From: Stichopus chloronotus
Taxonomy: Eukaryota; Echinodermata; Holothuroidea; Aspidochirotida; Stichopodidae
DNA: 64,000 nucleotides
Assembly (NCBI GenBank): GCA_021234535.1
Contig: CM037836.1
Coordinates: 30,568,769-30,632,768, forward strand
Reading direction: 5' to 3'
Made by a program: the position numbers and the translations under genes. The notes under the pieces are model-generated. The model searched no databases. It was given only the letters and a program-made list of their open reading frames with translations, and had not been told where the DNA came from. Below are positions 11,931 to 22,574 of the stretch, piece after piece. Numbering within the stretch: the stretch's first letter is position 1; each line of letters begins with the position of its first letter.

Positions 11931-12251
11931 ACCACATTGGGTTAGGTTCAATTGAATCACCGTGGTGGGTTAGACTCTCTTGAATCACCATGTTTGGTTT
12001 GGCTCTATTGAAACACCATGTTGGGTTAGGCTCACTTGAATCACCATGTTGGGTTAGGTTCAATTGAATCACCGTGGTGGGTTAGGCTCACTTGAATCAC
12101 CATGTTGGGTTAGGCTTACTTGAATCACCTTGTTTGGTTAGGCTCACTTGAATCACCATGTTGGGTTAGGCTCAATTTAATCACCATGTTGGATTAGGCT
12201 CAATTTAATCATCATGTTGGATTAGGCTTAATCACCATGCTGGATCAGGTT
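11931..12251. repeat. 28-bp minisatellite, about 11 copies
   Basis: Tandem repeat of a 28-bp unit containing TTGAATCACCATG and TTGGGTTAGGCTCA. Copies differ by substitutions, and the right-most two or three are shorter and more diverged. Further diverged units reappear at 13,163-13,395, so the array was probably continuous before about 0.9 kb was inserted. The GGGTTAGG word resembles telomeric repeats only by chance, since the full unit does not. Confidence 0.93.
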
Positions 12252-12465
12252 TAAAGGGATTGGCCACTGAAAAATTGATATTTTGTAGAAACTGCTGTAG
12301 GAATATTTTCTTCTTTGTTTGGTCAATACGTATCTCAAGAGCAGTGTCAGTTCCAAAGTCATAAATTTTGAAAGATACATTTATTTCAAAGTGGTGCATT
12401 GCATATTGGGGAACTTGTGATGTTACCCATGCACCAATTTTTTTAATCTTTAATTTTGACTACCT
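12252..12465. other. Left part of the insertion that splits the minisatellite
   Basis: Begins with TTAAAGGGAT at 12,251-12,260, directly abutting the last minisatellite unit. The sequence is unique within the window. TTAAAGGGA is also the terminal word of element family A, so this may be the edge of a second, related TIR element nested with the family A copy. Confidence 0.35.
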
Positions 12466-12812
12466 CAAAGGGAAATAAGGCATTTGTTTCACAAAACAAC
12501 CATATTTTCAAAACTGATGTTTGTGGACATAGAATAATAGATTATTCAAAATATTCAAACTAAGAAAGGACAGTAGCCTTCCTTTTAAAAAAATAAATTT
12601 CTAACAGACAGAAATTCATTTAATTGTTGCTCAACAATAATTTGTTCACCCAAACTTTTCAAATTTCAAATGATGCATCTTCTGTTACTCATGACATGTA
12701 TACTGTTTTGAGAAGATGAAGCTTTTGGAAATGTTTATTGATGAACCTGAATGGTAATTACATTTTCTTTGTACAGTATGCAGTGTTGGTGTATTCTTAA
12801 TCCTTTTAAAAG
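12466..12812 (+). mobile_element. Element family A, copy 1 (MITE-like)
   Basis: About 350 bp that aligns with 53,376-53,734 and with the reverse complement of 28,263-28,620. Shared landmarks in order: AAGGGAAATAAGGC, a TGTGGACATAGAAT block, a GACAGTAGCCTT block, TTTGTTCACCCAAACTTT, AATGATGCATCTT, then a TTCTTTGT...TGGTGT region and a terminal CTTTTAAA. The element has no coding frame. The end motif is decayed in this copy, and the other two copies show the TIR best. It sits inside the insertion that splits the 28-bp minisatellite. Probably a non-autonomous DNA transposon remnant; class not determined. Confidence 0.75.
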
Positions 12813-13162
12813 AAACATTGCAATAATTTACAAAATGTGACTTTAGTTTCCCACAGTAAGTTAGGTAAATCTATAATATACCCAATCTACATTTTCACTA
12901 GCATCAATTTCAAGGTTAAATGGGAGCTTCAATTTCAAAGGAAAACAAAGAATTCTTGCAAAAATTTTCCACTCGTTACATAGGCAGTTTGGTATCCTTG
13001 AGGTAACAGGAAATCATTATTTGACCAGAGAAGTCTTTTTTCAAGCAGCAATACCTTGAGTTAGGAATAAGATATTGACACAGTCTGAAATGCTTGCAGT
13101 GGAATATTATTCTCTTTCATTAGACAGTCCCTACAGTTGTCAGTAAAATGTGCCTTTATTAA
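12813..13162. other. Right part of the insertion, unclassified
   Basis: Unique AT-rich DNA between the family A copy and the reappearance of minisatellite-like units. It has no counterpart beside the other two family A copies, so it is probably a separate insertion or diverged filler. Confidence 0.4.
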
Positions 13163-13395
13163 ACATCACCATGTTTTGTCGTACTTAAGGTAGATTTCAA
13201 TGTCAGGTCCTTCTTAAATCACCTTGTTAGGTCCTGCTTGAATCACTATGTTGGATCATGCGTAAATCACCTAGATGGCTTACAGAGTCACCATGTTGGG
13301 TCAAGTATCATTTAAATCACCATTTTGGACCCTACTTTAATTGTTTTTGGGTCATTCTTGAGATCACCGTGGAGGCCAAAGCTTGAATCATGAGA
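13163..13395. repeat. Diverged remnant of the 28-bp minisatellite
   Basis: Words such as ATCACCATGTT, TTGAATCACTATGTTGGATC and GAGTCACCATGTTGGGTC recur at irregular 25-35 bp spacing, the same unit as in 11,931-12,251 but much more diverged. Confidence 0.75.
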
Positions 13396-13899
13396 AATTC
13401 TGTACCTCATTATTATTATCTGTCAAATTGTGAGATACAGTATATTATTGAAGTTAAACTGCAAATTCAAATTACCTGTATACTGCAGTTCTAACCGTGA
13501 AAGCTCACTTTATTAAAACTGGTAAATTGGGATTAAATGTCATCTAATGTATTTAAATGAAATAATTTATCAGTGTTTCTTCATTAAAATGACACTTCAT
13601 TGCTGTGGATTTTCTTTACTGCAAGGGGAAGAAAAACTGTGCATTCTTACTTTTTCAATTAAGACTTCAAAATGTGATCAGTTTGTGTTAAATTTGGCAT
13701 GGCTAGGTAGGTTGCTTAGAACTTTTAATCTTTACTAGATGTTTTTTTTTTTTTTGTGTGTGTGTTTCACTATGAGCTTTCCATTGCAAACCCCTGACAG
13801 CAGTTGTTTCATCCTATAAAGGCAGAACATCCCCTAATACATCCCAAAAATGCCTGTTACATCTCTATTAGCTCCTCCACCAATCCCCATTGGAATCAT
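13396..13899. other. Non-coding DNA with a short T/TG tract
   Basis: CpG-poor and AT-rich. A poly-T run followed by TG repeats lies at about 13,741-13,766. The 63-codon frame here has no recognisable feature. Confidence 0.5.
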
Positions 13900-15260
13900 T
13901 TCAAGGCAGTGTTTGTGGAGCTGGACACCTGTGGGCACCCCCTCATTTACGACCTCACGTTGCAGACGTTTTAATGTGGCTGTAATATAGCCCTGACAGA
14001 TGTGCTAAAGGCCTGTCTATTTTATCACCAGGTAGAAGTTTGCAGTAAATTTCAAACAGGCCGTCCTTTTCCAGGACGCAGAGTTTTAATTGTGCGTGAC
14101 TTGCGCTTATCATCAGTTCACCCCTTTCTGGCCCCCATCGATTGCATTTTACAACCTGGGCTCGAGGAAGAGCCCTCTGTTGGTTGTTGCCATGCCTCAA
14201 TCTATGAAGAATAAGGGTGGGGGGGGGGGAGGTTGAATGATCCTTCATCAGCCATCCTGTTTTATTTCTCTCCACGGTCTGTTCTCAGCTCTCTGATGTT
14301 CTGCATTGATTGCTGACATTATTTGCATGGAGGGCTTCCTTCAATATTTGTAATGTAAATAGTCCATTGAATGGCCAATCAGAAGCATGAGCTTCAAGCT
14401 TGCTGCAATATTTGTCAAGATTGAGTGTCAGTCAGATTTTGAAGTTATTTTATGCCTCAGTAGGTATGGTTGAAAGTAACGTTTTTTTTTCATCCCTTGT
14501 CCTACTCACCTTGCTTTGTGTTTGTTGGGAATCTTCAATTTACAGATAAATTCTGAATCCTGCATGGTACAATGTGCCAGCTAGTGTCTCTTTGGTGATC
14601 TCTGAATGTTAAGTTTCTGTATGCTTACACCCCATAAATGATTTTCCAGTGGCTGAGTAGCAAACGTTGCTTGTCTTCTGCACCAGAGGTATCGTCGAAT
14701 GTTTTATATTTCGCTCTGTGCATATGATTGTCTCTATTAATCATTTTCAATTTTAATCATACCGATTGATATTCTGATTCATTCCGGTTTTATTCCCTGG
14801 TTTGTCCTTTTACTGTAACAAATCTGTATTTGAAACCCTAGCGTTTTACATTTTTACAAAATTTTCCTACATGTACTTGGCAGGCCCCACGGCCTCTCGC
14901 AAAGCAAGAGAGCATTTCCGACGTAATCGATTGTGGAGGAAAAAAAAAAGAGCCGTCAGTGAACCCTGATCGGGAGTGGTGATTGATTTATGGATTAATC
15001 AATACATGCTGTTGGCCATGAAATTCATTCCCACACGAGGAATGTAAAAAAGGTGTAACCGAAAGTATCGTTCAAAGATAGAGTTGTAGGGGAGGGCAGT
15101 TCCATGCTCAGAGCTATTCTGTGATTGCCTTAGAAGAAGATGGAGGAAGTCGCCGGTTGCGGCAAATTTGCAACCTTGCCCAAATATGCTCATCTAAGTG
15201 TGAGCTGCCAGGGGGTACCATCCGGGATTGTTCTCAGGGAGATGGAGGGTCTCTTCACAT
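13900..15260. promoter_or_regulatory. Large CpG-retaining island, candidate enhancer or alternative promoter
   Basis: By hand count about 33 CpGs lie in 13,921-15,300 (about 24 per kb), against 6-10 per kb in the flanks. The sequence is complex and unique. It contains POU octamer ATTTGCAT (14,321-14,328), a CCAAT-type GGCCAATCAG (14,373-14,382), TAATCGATTG (14,924-14,933), and a dense homeodomain cluster (14,980-15,004, entered separately). Frames of 106 codons (- strand, 13,955-14,275) and 78 codons (+ strand, 15,121-15,357) cross it without any recognised domain. An unmethylated regulatory element inside a methylated gene body would look like this, and an undetected exon cluster is the alternative. 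A poly-G run sits at 14,219-14,229. Confidence 0.35.
14980..15004 (+). promoter_or_regulatory. Dense homeodomain-type binding-site cluster
   Basis: Overlapping words within 25 bp: TGATTGATTTATGG (14,980-14,993) combines PBX-HOX-type sites of the anterior (TGATTGAT) and posterior (TGATTTATGG) forms; GGATTA (14,992-14,997) is the Otx/Pitx/Gsc core; GATTAATC (14,993-15,000) is a palindromic paired-class site; AATCAATA (14,997-15,004) fits the Onecut consensus. The motif matches are direct, while occupancy and function are inference. Confidence 0.4.
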
Positions 15261-15459
15261 CCTGGTAGAATCCACTGCCTCTCGTCTCTCTTTCTCCAAA
15301 CATGCATTACTTGAAAATAATAATAATATTAAAAATAATTTTTGCAAATGGGTGTAAAATGTAAATCTTGAAGGGGAGTGGTATAAAAATTCTTTGAAAA
15401 ATTTAACCTGTTTGTAGAAAACTAAACCAGAAATAACAGCCTCTCATGATCATCATCTA
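15261..15459. other. AT-rich non-coding spacer
   Basis: Contains an AATAATAAT run near 15,317-15,328 and nothing else of note. Confidence 0.5.
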
Positions 15460-15720
15460 TCCCATAATTTGCGGGTCTGAGTCAGATTCTTTCCTTTGAA
15501 CGGCGTGATTGAACGAGTATTTGGAATTCATGCAGCAAGCACTCCTCGAATGTTATCCGTTGGTGTTATTTTGTTCTATGAAGAGACATTTTAAGCGAAT
15601 TGAGAATGCTCAGATGATGGTTTCCATGCTGTTGTAATGAATGTTTTAAATATCTACTTTACAGAACATTGCCTCATCTTCAGAATCAGCCGGTGGTCGC
15701 TTATTCGACCATTAAGTTCA
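15460..15720. other. CpG-retaining unique patch
   Basis: CpGs at 15,473, in the ACGGCGTG and GAACGAG words near 15,500-15,520, and at about 15,547, 15,559, 15,595, 15,690, 15,698 and 15,706, again above the local background. No coding frame or repeat. It may belong to the same regulatory region as 13,900-15,260. Confidence 0.25.
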
Positions 15721-17539
15721 ACAGGTTATACAGTATACCATCATGCTAAAACTACTGTGATGCCTCTAAATTTATAAAGTAGGGCAGGGATACTGCTACA
15801 TTTTAATTGATGCATACTTTTCTACTGCTTGTAAGATAAAAATTAACATGACTCTGTTTGATTGTTCTCATTTAATTGTTTACTCTTACTCCAGTTACTT
15901 TTACTGTCCACCATTTATTTTATTTTTTTGCTCTCTCCCTTTTGTTTCCCTTCACTCATAGTTTTGTCATGATATACCCAGGGCATTGTACTTACCTTTG
16001 AATAAAGGACCAACATTCTGAAAAGGACAAGACAACTCTCTGCAGCAACTCTTCCAAAAATAATTTGAAAGAGTTTGGAAGCACTTTCTTTTCCCTCGGA
16101 CAAGAAACAAGAAACAAGAAGGCTTTTTGGTCGAATGTACAAAGTGTTTAATATCTGGATGTAAAAAGGTTTCTGCTTCATTTATGTTTCTTTATAGACC
16201 TGATACGTGAATCATTTGTGAAAGACTTGAAACATATCAATTAATAGCTTTATGCGATCTTCAACCATTGCACTTTTGAGAGCAGAGGCAAAGCGCTGGT
16301 CCACTCTACCACAGTCATAGCTTTAAGAATTTACGTAAACATTGGGCCGTAAACTGAGAACATTTTGAGAATATTCAGTGTGGTTCATGAATTTCAGGAG
16401 ATACTGTCGACTTGGTGTGTTCACAGTTCGTGGAGGTTATTTTTCTTCTTGCAAAAAAATGACTGAATGATCAAATTGTCAACTGACTTTTTCGTGACAT
16501 GATGATTGTAGGGTTGATGGTGAGTTATACTTCACATCAGCAAATGGTAACCAGGGTAGAGACTACCTATCGGAGGGGTCAAGGGGAGGAAGTAAGGATG
16601 TTGGAGTCTGCACTACTGTAGAAGAAGGACAAATGTCTGGTATTGATTTCACAGTGGTTTTTATCTGTACTGTGATGCAGTGAGGGACTGTTTTATTGTT
16701 ACCCCACTAGATATGTAGGTTCATGGTTTAAAGGAAGAGGGGTCATTGTATGAACATCTTACCATACCTTCAGTGCCTCTGCAACACTCCTACTGTTGTC
16801 TAAAAGGGCACAGCCTTCTTACAGATTGGGAGGGGTTCATGTCTAATAAGTGCAACCCTCTCATAGATTGCGTTAGGTTGATACCTAAAAGTTTTAAAAG
16901 GGCACTCTAAAAACGTCTTATGTGTAAGATGATATCACTGACGACAATTTTTGTCAAGAAAGGCTCTTTATCTAGAAATTTGGTGGTTCATACCCCCCAC
17001 TCCCCCCACCCTCTCTCCCTCTGGCAGTGCTGGCCCTGACACTTTCTATGCAATGTGCATGTAAATCATCCACAAACAAACAAAGATCCTTCAGAGCTAA
17101 TCATTGGAAACTGACTTAAGAGCCACACCATTTTCAAAAAGTTTGTGATTAAACAGGAAACCAAGTTTTAAATTGTGTGGGTAAAGGAGAAGGAGAGCTA
17201 AAGGGTAAACTTTAAGTAGCCTGTGTTCTGTAATGATCATTGATGGACATTTCCACCATCATGTTGTGTGGTTTTGCTGGTTCAATGCTTAAAAGGGTTC
17301 ACTGTAATGAGATCACAAAGAAATCTCTTTTTGTAACTAACTACTGTCCTTCTCTATATCATGGCTATCGTCACACAGGCAGTGTTTACGGATTTCTACA
17401 TTTAGCATAAATTTTAAATGTTTTTTGTACTATATGTGCTTTTACAACCATTTCAATGCCTCTCTGCAAGATGATATGCATTATTTCATGTGAACAAAAT
17501 GAAAAAGGAATTGAGACTTCAAAAACATTGCATCTTTCT
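15721..17539. other. Non-coding, CpG-poor DNA
   Basis: Nothing recognisable as a gene. A small ACAAGAA repeat lies near 16,104-16,120 and a C-rich stretch at 16,992-17,021. Confidence 0.5.
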
Positions 17540-17770
17540 GAAATTATTAACCGGACATCGTTCGTGTAAAGGCTCAGTCAAGTGAATCATGGATTAGGTT
17601 ATTGTAATTTTATTGATGTAGTATCCACTGACATTTTCAATATTTTGATGGTTGGAGCCGATTGGGCAGTCATGAATTACAGTTGTCAGAGAGACTGTTG
17701 CGGGTCGTCGCCTGTTCCGCCAGATAAAACAGAGCACGGAACATTGGGTATCGGGGATGGACATTGAACC
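17540..17770. promoter_or_regulatory. CpG-retaining patch, candidate regulatory element or exon
   Basis: About ten CpGs in 220 bp (roughly 45 per kb) against a CpG-poor background. The six at 17,700-17,760 lie in the most GC-rich part. Short frames of 61 (+) and 62 (-) codons run through it, with no recognisable domain. Confidence 0.3.
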
Positions 17771-18188
17771 AAACTGTTTCAAAGCTTGACCCTGATACAG
17801 TGTGTGGCATCAGATTTGATCTATGCAGTCATACAGCACTTTGTGTTGCAGAACTAAAACATGAGCAAAGATGGAATTCAGTTGAACAGCTTTGAAGCTT
17901 GATTTTACTACAGGGTGCTGGGCCGAAGATAGCGAAATATGTTTTGTCTGTTAACCAACCCACTGCACATAGTCTATCTTAGTTTAAGATTGAAGATTTA
18001 GAAATCCCTGTTTGTCCACCAACTATACTTCTATCAATGTTGTTCACTGTTTGAAGTTCATATCAACTAGTAGATTTAACAGTACATGAAAGTACCTTTG
18101 ATGCAAGAGGAACTATCCCTGGCACCTTTTCCCAAATGTCTATGCCATCTGAGTCCATGAGATTAAAGAGAACTCAGTCACCATAAAT
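17771..18188. other. Non-coding DNA, nothing seen
   Basis: CpG-poor unique sequence. Confidence 0.5.
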
Positions 18189-18260
18189 AAGTTCTCACAT
18201 CAGAATTGTCTGTAATTACTGGTTAAGTTCTCACATCAGAATTGTCTGTAATTACTGGTT
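18189..18260. repeat. Exact 36-bp direct duplication
   Basis: Two adjacent copies of a 36-bp segment (starting at 18,191 and 18,227, each beginning GTTCTCACATCAGAATTG). The second copy shows no mismatch over 34 bp, so the duplication is recent. Confidence 0.95.
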
Positions 18261-18594
18261 CTTATACCCACATGCGGTAACCTTTGCAAAACAGTTATTT
18301 GTATCTTTGTCACTACAAAAGGGAGAGTAAGAAAGCAACACTACCCCATTTACATTTTTCATCCTGTCTTCCTTTTTTCTCTGTTTTTTTTTTTCCTTTT
18401 TTTGTGTCATATGACGTTAATGAAGCACGCCATAGTTTTGTTTAGCCCTAACTGTAAATCTTGGTGTACTTTAGCAGGATTAGTACCATTGGTTTTATAT
18501 CCAATCCTTGTGATTATCTTGGAATTTCAACTAACAGGAAAGACAAAGTTAACTAATTCCACTCAGTTGTACCTTCACTGCATTGTCTTCTCTT

Positions 18595-18740
18595 TCGTTC
18601 TCTTAAAGAGCGGTGCATCGTTTTGTCGTTTTAGCCGAGGAGCGAGTCACAGATTTAAACGGGAAAATATCGACGATAACGAGCACTCCGCTTTGAAGGA
18701 AAGGAGGAAAAAGATTTTTGACGAAGTTACTTTGACTAAT
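18595..18740. other. Most CpG-dense patch of the left domain, inside a 146-codon frame
   Basis: About twelve CpGs in 140 bp (over 80 per kb) in a domain that averages under 10. It lies in the second half of an open frame from 18,402 to 18,842 (+). That frame begins in hydrophobic, low-information sequence, but its part from about residue 70 on is charged and varied (for example KRENIDDNEHSALKERRKK at about residues 87-105), which looks more protein-like. No family is recognised. TTTTAG at 18,630-18,635 could act as an acceptor, but no good donor follows. It is either a conserved non-coding element or an orphan exon. Confidence 0.25.
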
Positions 18741-18842
18741 CAAAACCTCATGATATACATTAGGTGCAAGGTCAAACTGCAATTATCTAAAAGCTTACAA
18801 GGCCTTGGTGTACTCTTTAGATATGCGAAAGATTTAAATTAA

Positions 18843-20086
18843 GACCATATCCATTAGTAGCAAGGCACTTAACTGCTTCTCCTTGCTACATGACTTTATA
18901 TGTATATATTTTTTTTTTTTATTCCTTGCAACTGCTTGTGAATATTAAAGAGAAAGCGTATACCTGGAAGATTTATATGGAAATCCCATATTTTTATAAG
19001 CCTGACTTATTTTATATATTTACAATATTTTTTTTTTTCCATTCTTGTTCTCCTACAGTTACAATGTTTCTTTAAATATGATGCTTTGTATTGTGGTGAA
19101 TGGATGAATGTCAGTGTAGACACTGTAAATTTTTTGCAGTTTGCGACAGAAATGAAAAAAGAAATGAAAAAGGAAAAATATGATGTGTAGACGCTCACTG
19201 TTAGTAAGGTTACCACACCAGAATAGAACACTTTGCTCACTACAGCAAAAAATTAAGCAAAAATTATGTTCAGTGTAAGAAATGTTGTGGACTTAGAAAA
19301 AAATGAAGACTAAAATCCGAGTGTTTCTGATAATAGATGACATTGTGTGGTCATGGAGCTATCACATGCTTTAACATGCAGTGGTAGTAGGAGGGCATGA
19401 AGCAGCTGGACCCCCCCATCCTTCCATACCTCAAATAGTGGTATAGTAAACCAGCATTGGTAGGAGGGTATAAAACAGTCAGCTTCCCTCATCTCTTATA
19501 ATGGTATAAGAACCATCAATTTTAGGAAATCACCAGATAGCCATCTCTTTGGCTAGAGTTAAGGAAGATCTAACAAGTGAGATAACAGGGACTCACAACA
19601 AGGGTTCTAAACAATTGTTTATTCCTGACATTGTAATAGTCAGCACAACATTCATGTTAAGCCCGGTTTTACATCTATGGGTAGATAATCAAGTTCCAGT
19701 TTTAGCATTGTTTTTCCCTAGGAAATCAGACAATTTTTTTAAGATCAGAGATGGGACAAAAGTGTTATTAGTGCATAATTTTAATGATTTTAAATAAAGA
19801 TAAAGTTTCTGCATAGGTATGCATCATTCATTTCAAAAAAATGTGGGTAAACATGGTTCTACAGTGTCTTTTAAATTTACTGTTAAGTATTTTTCACATA
19901 TTTTCTTTGAAAATACAGGAAAGTAATGTTTGGAATATAGATTTGTATTAGCTTGGTTATTGAAATAATTTGCACCTTTTTTTTTTATAAACAGGCTCAC
20001 AATCCTTTTGAATTGAAACAAACAGAAAGTTGCTTTTTAAAGCTAAGAATCATAAATGATAAAGGATCTCTGAGTAAAAATCTCTT
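18843..20086. other. Non-coding, T-rich CpG-poor DNA
   Basis: Several T runs (18,909-18,920; 19,028-19,039) and an A-rich stretch at 19,150-19,180. No gene is visible. Confidence 0.5.
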
Positions 20087-20116
20087 TGTGTGTGTGTGTG
20101 TGCTTGTGTGTGTGTG
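20087..20116. repeat. (TG)n microsatellite, one interruption
   Basis: TG dinucleotides with a single CTT interruption near 20,103. Alternating purine-pyrimidine sequence. Confidence 0.95.
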
Positions 20117-22465
20117 AATGTGTCCCTGGATTTTGCAGTGGAAAGCTCAGAGATTCCTGATTATTTAAGGTGATAAATTTATCACAGCTTAGTCAAAGTG
20201 ATGGTCAATGTATTTGTAGCATGTACGTTGTTGCAGCTTCTTGTCGGTGGACTTACCCCTTATCTGGTAAGGACACTGTTCTAAAATATTTTCTTTCTTT
20301 GATTTAGTGATTTTAAAATGAGTGCAAACATACACATATCACATATGCTGCATTTATGCACAAAAATACTCCCTGTTTACAAAGACGTTGAGAATGAGAT
20401 CTCTTTCAGAAATGTATTTTCACATTCGTCACTGAGCATGCTCTGAATGGAACATAACATTGTACATTGCATTCCCTGGTCATTGTAGTGAAGTCTTCAC
20501 TGGCAGTCTTACTGATTAAATATCATGCAATTAAGAAGTTTGCTTTATTCCATCTGCATCAGTCACCCCACCCTTCCTCCCCCATCCCCTGCTCCCTACC
20601 TCCACACCACTCTGATCACACCACTCTGATTGAAAATGGCTGCCAAAGTCTCCAGAGTGGTGTAAACTGGTGAATTATTTTACATGAGACATTTCAGTCA
20701 TTCATTTTGAAGTCAAACTGTCTCTTCTCAAGAAACTGCAGACCTTCTACTGTAGACCGTCAGCCATATAGCATATAGATGGTCATGTAGTTATGTTTCC
20801 AGTCAGGCCATGGGGGGGGGGGGGAGGTTGAATACTTCGTCAAATTTGTATTGTTTGTTTTGGTATGTTTCCACCAATTTTAAGATTTTTCAATTTGCCC
20901 AATAATTTGACCATTTTTGTTGTTGTTGTTGATGTGTGTGGATAGTTTCTTTCTCCTATGTCACCCTGTAAGCCAATGTTGTAGCAAACAATCTCAGAGA
21001 TGTCTGTTGACTTGCTTATTTGCATGATTAAAGATGATTTCTGTTAATGGTCTATGTTTTAATGTACATACTTATTGTCACTTAATTATTGAATTTGACA
21101 AATCAATATAGTTTGAAGTGATTTTACAGATCAGTTTTTATCACCAGTTTTTCCATTTATGTGTTTATAAGGAAAAGCTGTGAATGCAATACCTGTACAC
21201 ATTTTCCTTGTACATATTGTATGATTGTAAAGTTATGGGAAAAATGATCATCTTTTAAGTTTCTGTTTGTATATACATTATCACTGTCATCTATTTATTG
21301 AGTACATTCTCTCTCAGGTATGTTTCGTTGAGCTAACAAATCTAATTTGGGGCAATTTTGGCTGTATTTGGCTATGTTTATATGCAAAGAATCTTGTTTC
21401 TTTGACACTGTAATTTCTTCATAGATGTCCTTTTTCAAAGCCCATTGTGACAATTGGCCAAGCTGTACCAGCTACATCTGTTGCTTCATGTTTTTTTTAT
21501 TAATATCTATCAAGAATTTGTAAAGGTTTCTTTTTTTTTTCATCCTTCCCCTTAATACAGACACAGGGTCCCAATTTTTCATTGTTTTGAGTAGATGGTC
21601 ATATTGTCTTCCCAAAGCAAAAATGAATCAAAGGGCTTTACAAGAGAACTATCAACAAAGTGTATAAGTGTATCGACGGAACTTTTGTGCAAAAGCAATT
21701 TTTTTTTTCTCTAGCACAAATTCTTACAGGACTTTTGTGTGTCACCTAATTGAGAAGGGTGACAGAAAGTAGCATGGGTGTTACCATTGATTATACGTGA
21801 TGTAATAGTTCAGGTTAAAAGGAAGAGTATTACATTATGCCTACACAGCTCTGATATACATTGCATATGTGTAACATTGCTTTCCTAACATAGGGTCTTG
21901 CAATATTCGGTATATTTTGCCTTTGTATTCATTCAGTTGTTTCTTATCAGGTTTTGTTTGTGTCTGTTTCTGTAGATAAATTTTTATTTATTCCTTGGTA
22001 ACAGGCATACTTCTTGTAGTCTTCTTCCTGTATCTGATGGTTGTAGTTTCAACTTCTTTTGCTTTTGCTTATCCCTTTCTTCATTCTAGTATTTTTTTTG
22101 TTTTTGTTTTCTTGTAAAGTGTAAAATCATATAAATGTAGCTAAAATAAGATTTCAGACATTTATAAAAACACCCATAGGGAGAAACAGAGTCAAATATA
22201 TGAAAATCTTTGTGCTGTTTCATGTTGTGTTTATGCATTATTCATTTTGACTTTGCTATTAGTAACACCATGCAGATGAGACAGAAAAAAGGTTAGTATA
22301 GTATCTCATGTAGAACCAATATTCTGCCCATCATGTAAGTCAGATGCCCTCCCCCCTCCCAACCATGATGTCATTGTCCCCAATGTTAATTTGAGGTTAC
22401 ACAGGACACCCTCTTGAGCATCTTTTTGGTTTAGATGATAATCGTAACCTTTGCATTCATGCTGG
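20117..22465. other. Non-coding, T-rich CpG-poor DNA
   Basis: By hand count six CpGs from 20,041 to 21,000. A G13 run lies at 20,812-20,824 followed by AGGTTGAAT, the same flank as the G run at 14,219. TTG repeats lie near 20,918-20,931 and T runs near 21,530-21,540. No gene is visible. Confidence 0.5.
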
Positions 22466-22540
22466 GGTGTATGCATGCATGCATGTATGTGTGTACGTAT
22501 GCATGAGGGTGTGTATGTATGTGTGAATGTATGTGTGAAT
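22466..22540. repeat. Mixed (TGCA/TGTA/TG)n tract, Z-DNA-prone
   Basis: Positions 22,467-22,505 alternate purine and pyrimidine without a break for 39 bases (GT, AT, GC steps), followed by ATGTATGTGTGA repeats. Such tracts favour Z-DNA under negative supercoiling. It lies just upstream of a family B repeat and 0.7 kb before the compositional boundary. Confidence 0.85.
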
Positions 22541-22574
22541 ATTATGTTAATGACACCAATCTTGTAAACAGGAT

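Noticed and set aside
11931..12251. Interstitial telomeric repeat (GGGTTAGG words)
   Set aside because: The true period is 28 bp and only part of the unit resembles TTAGGG.
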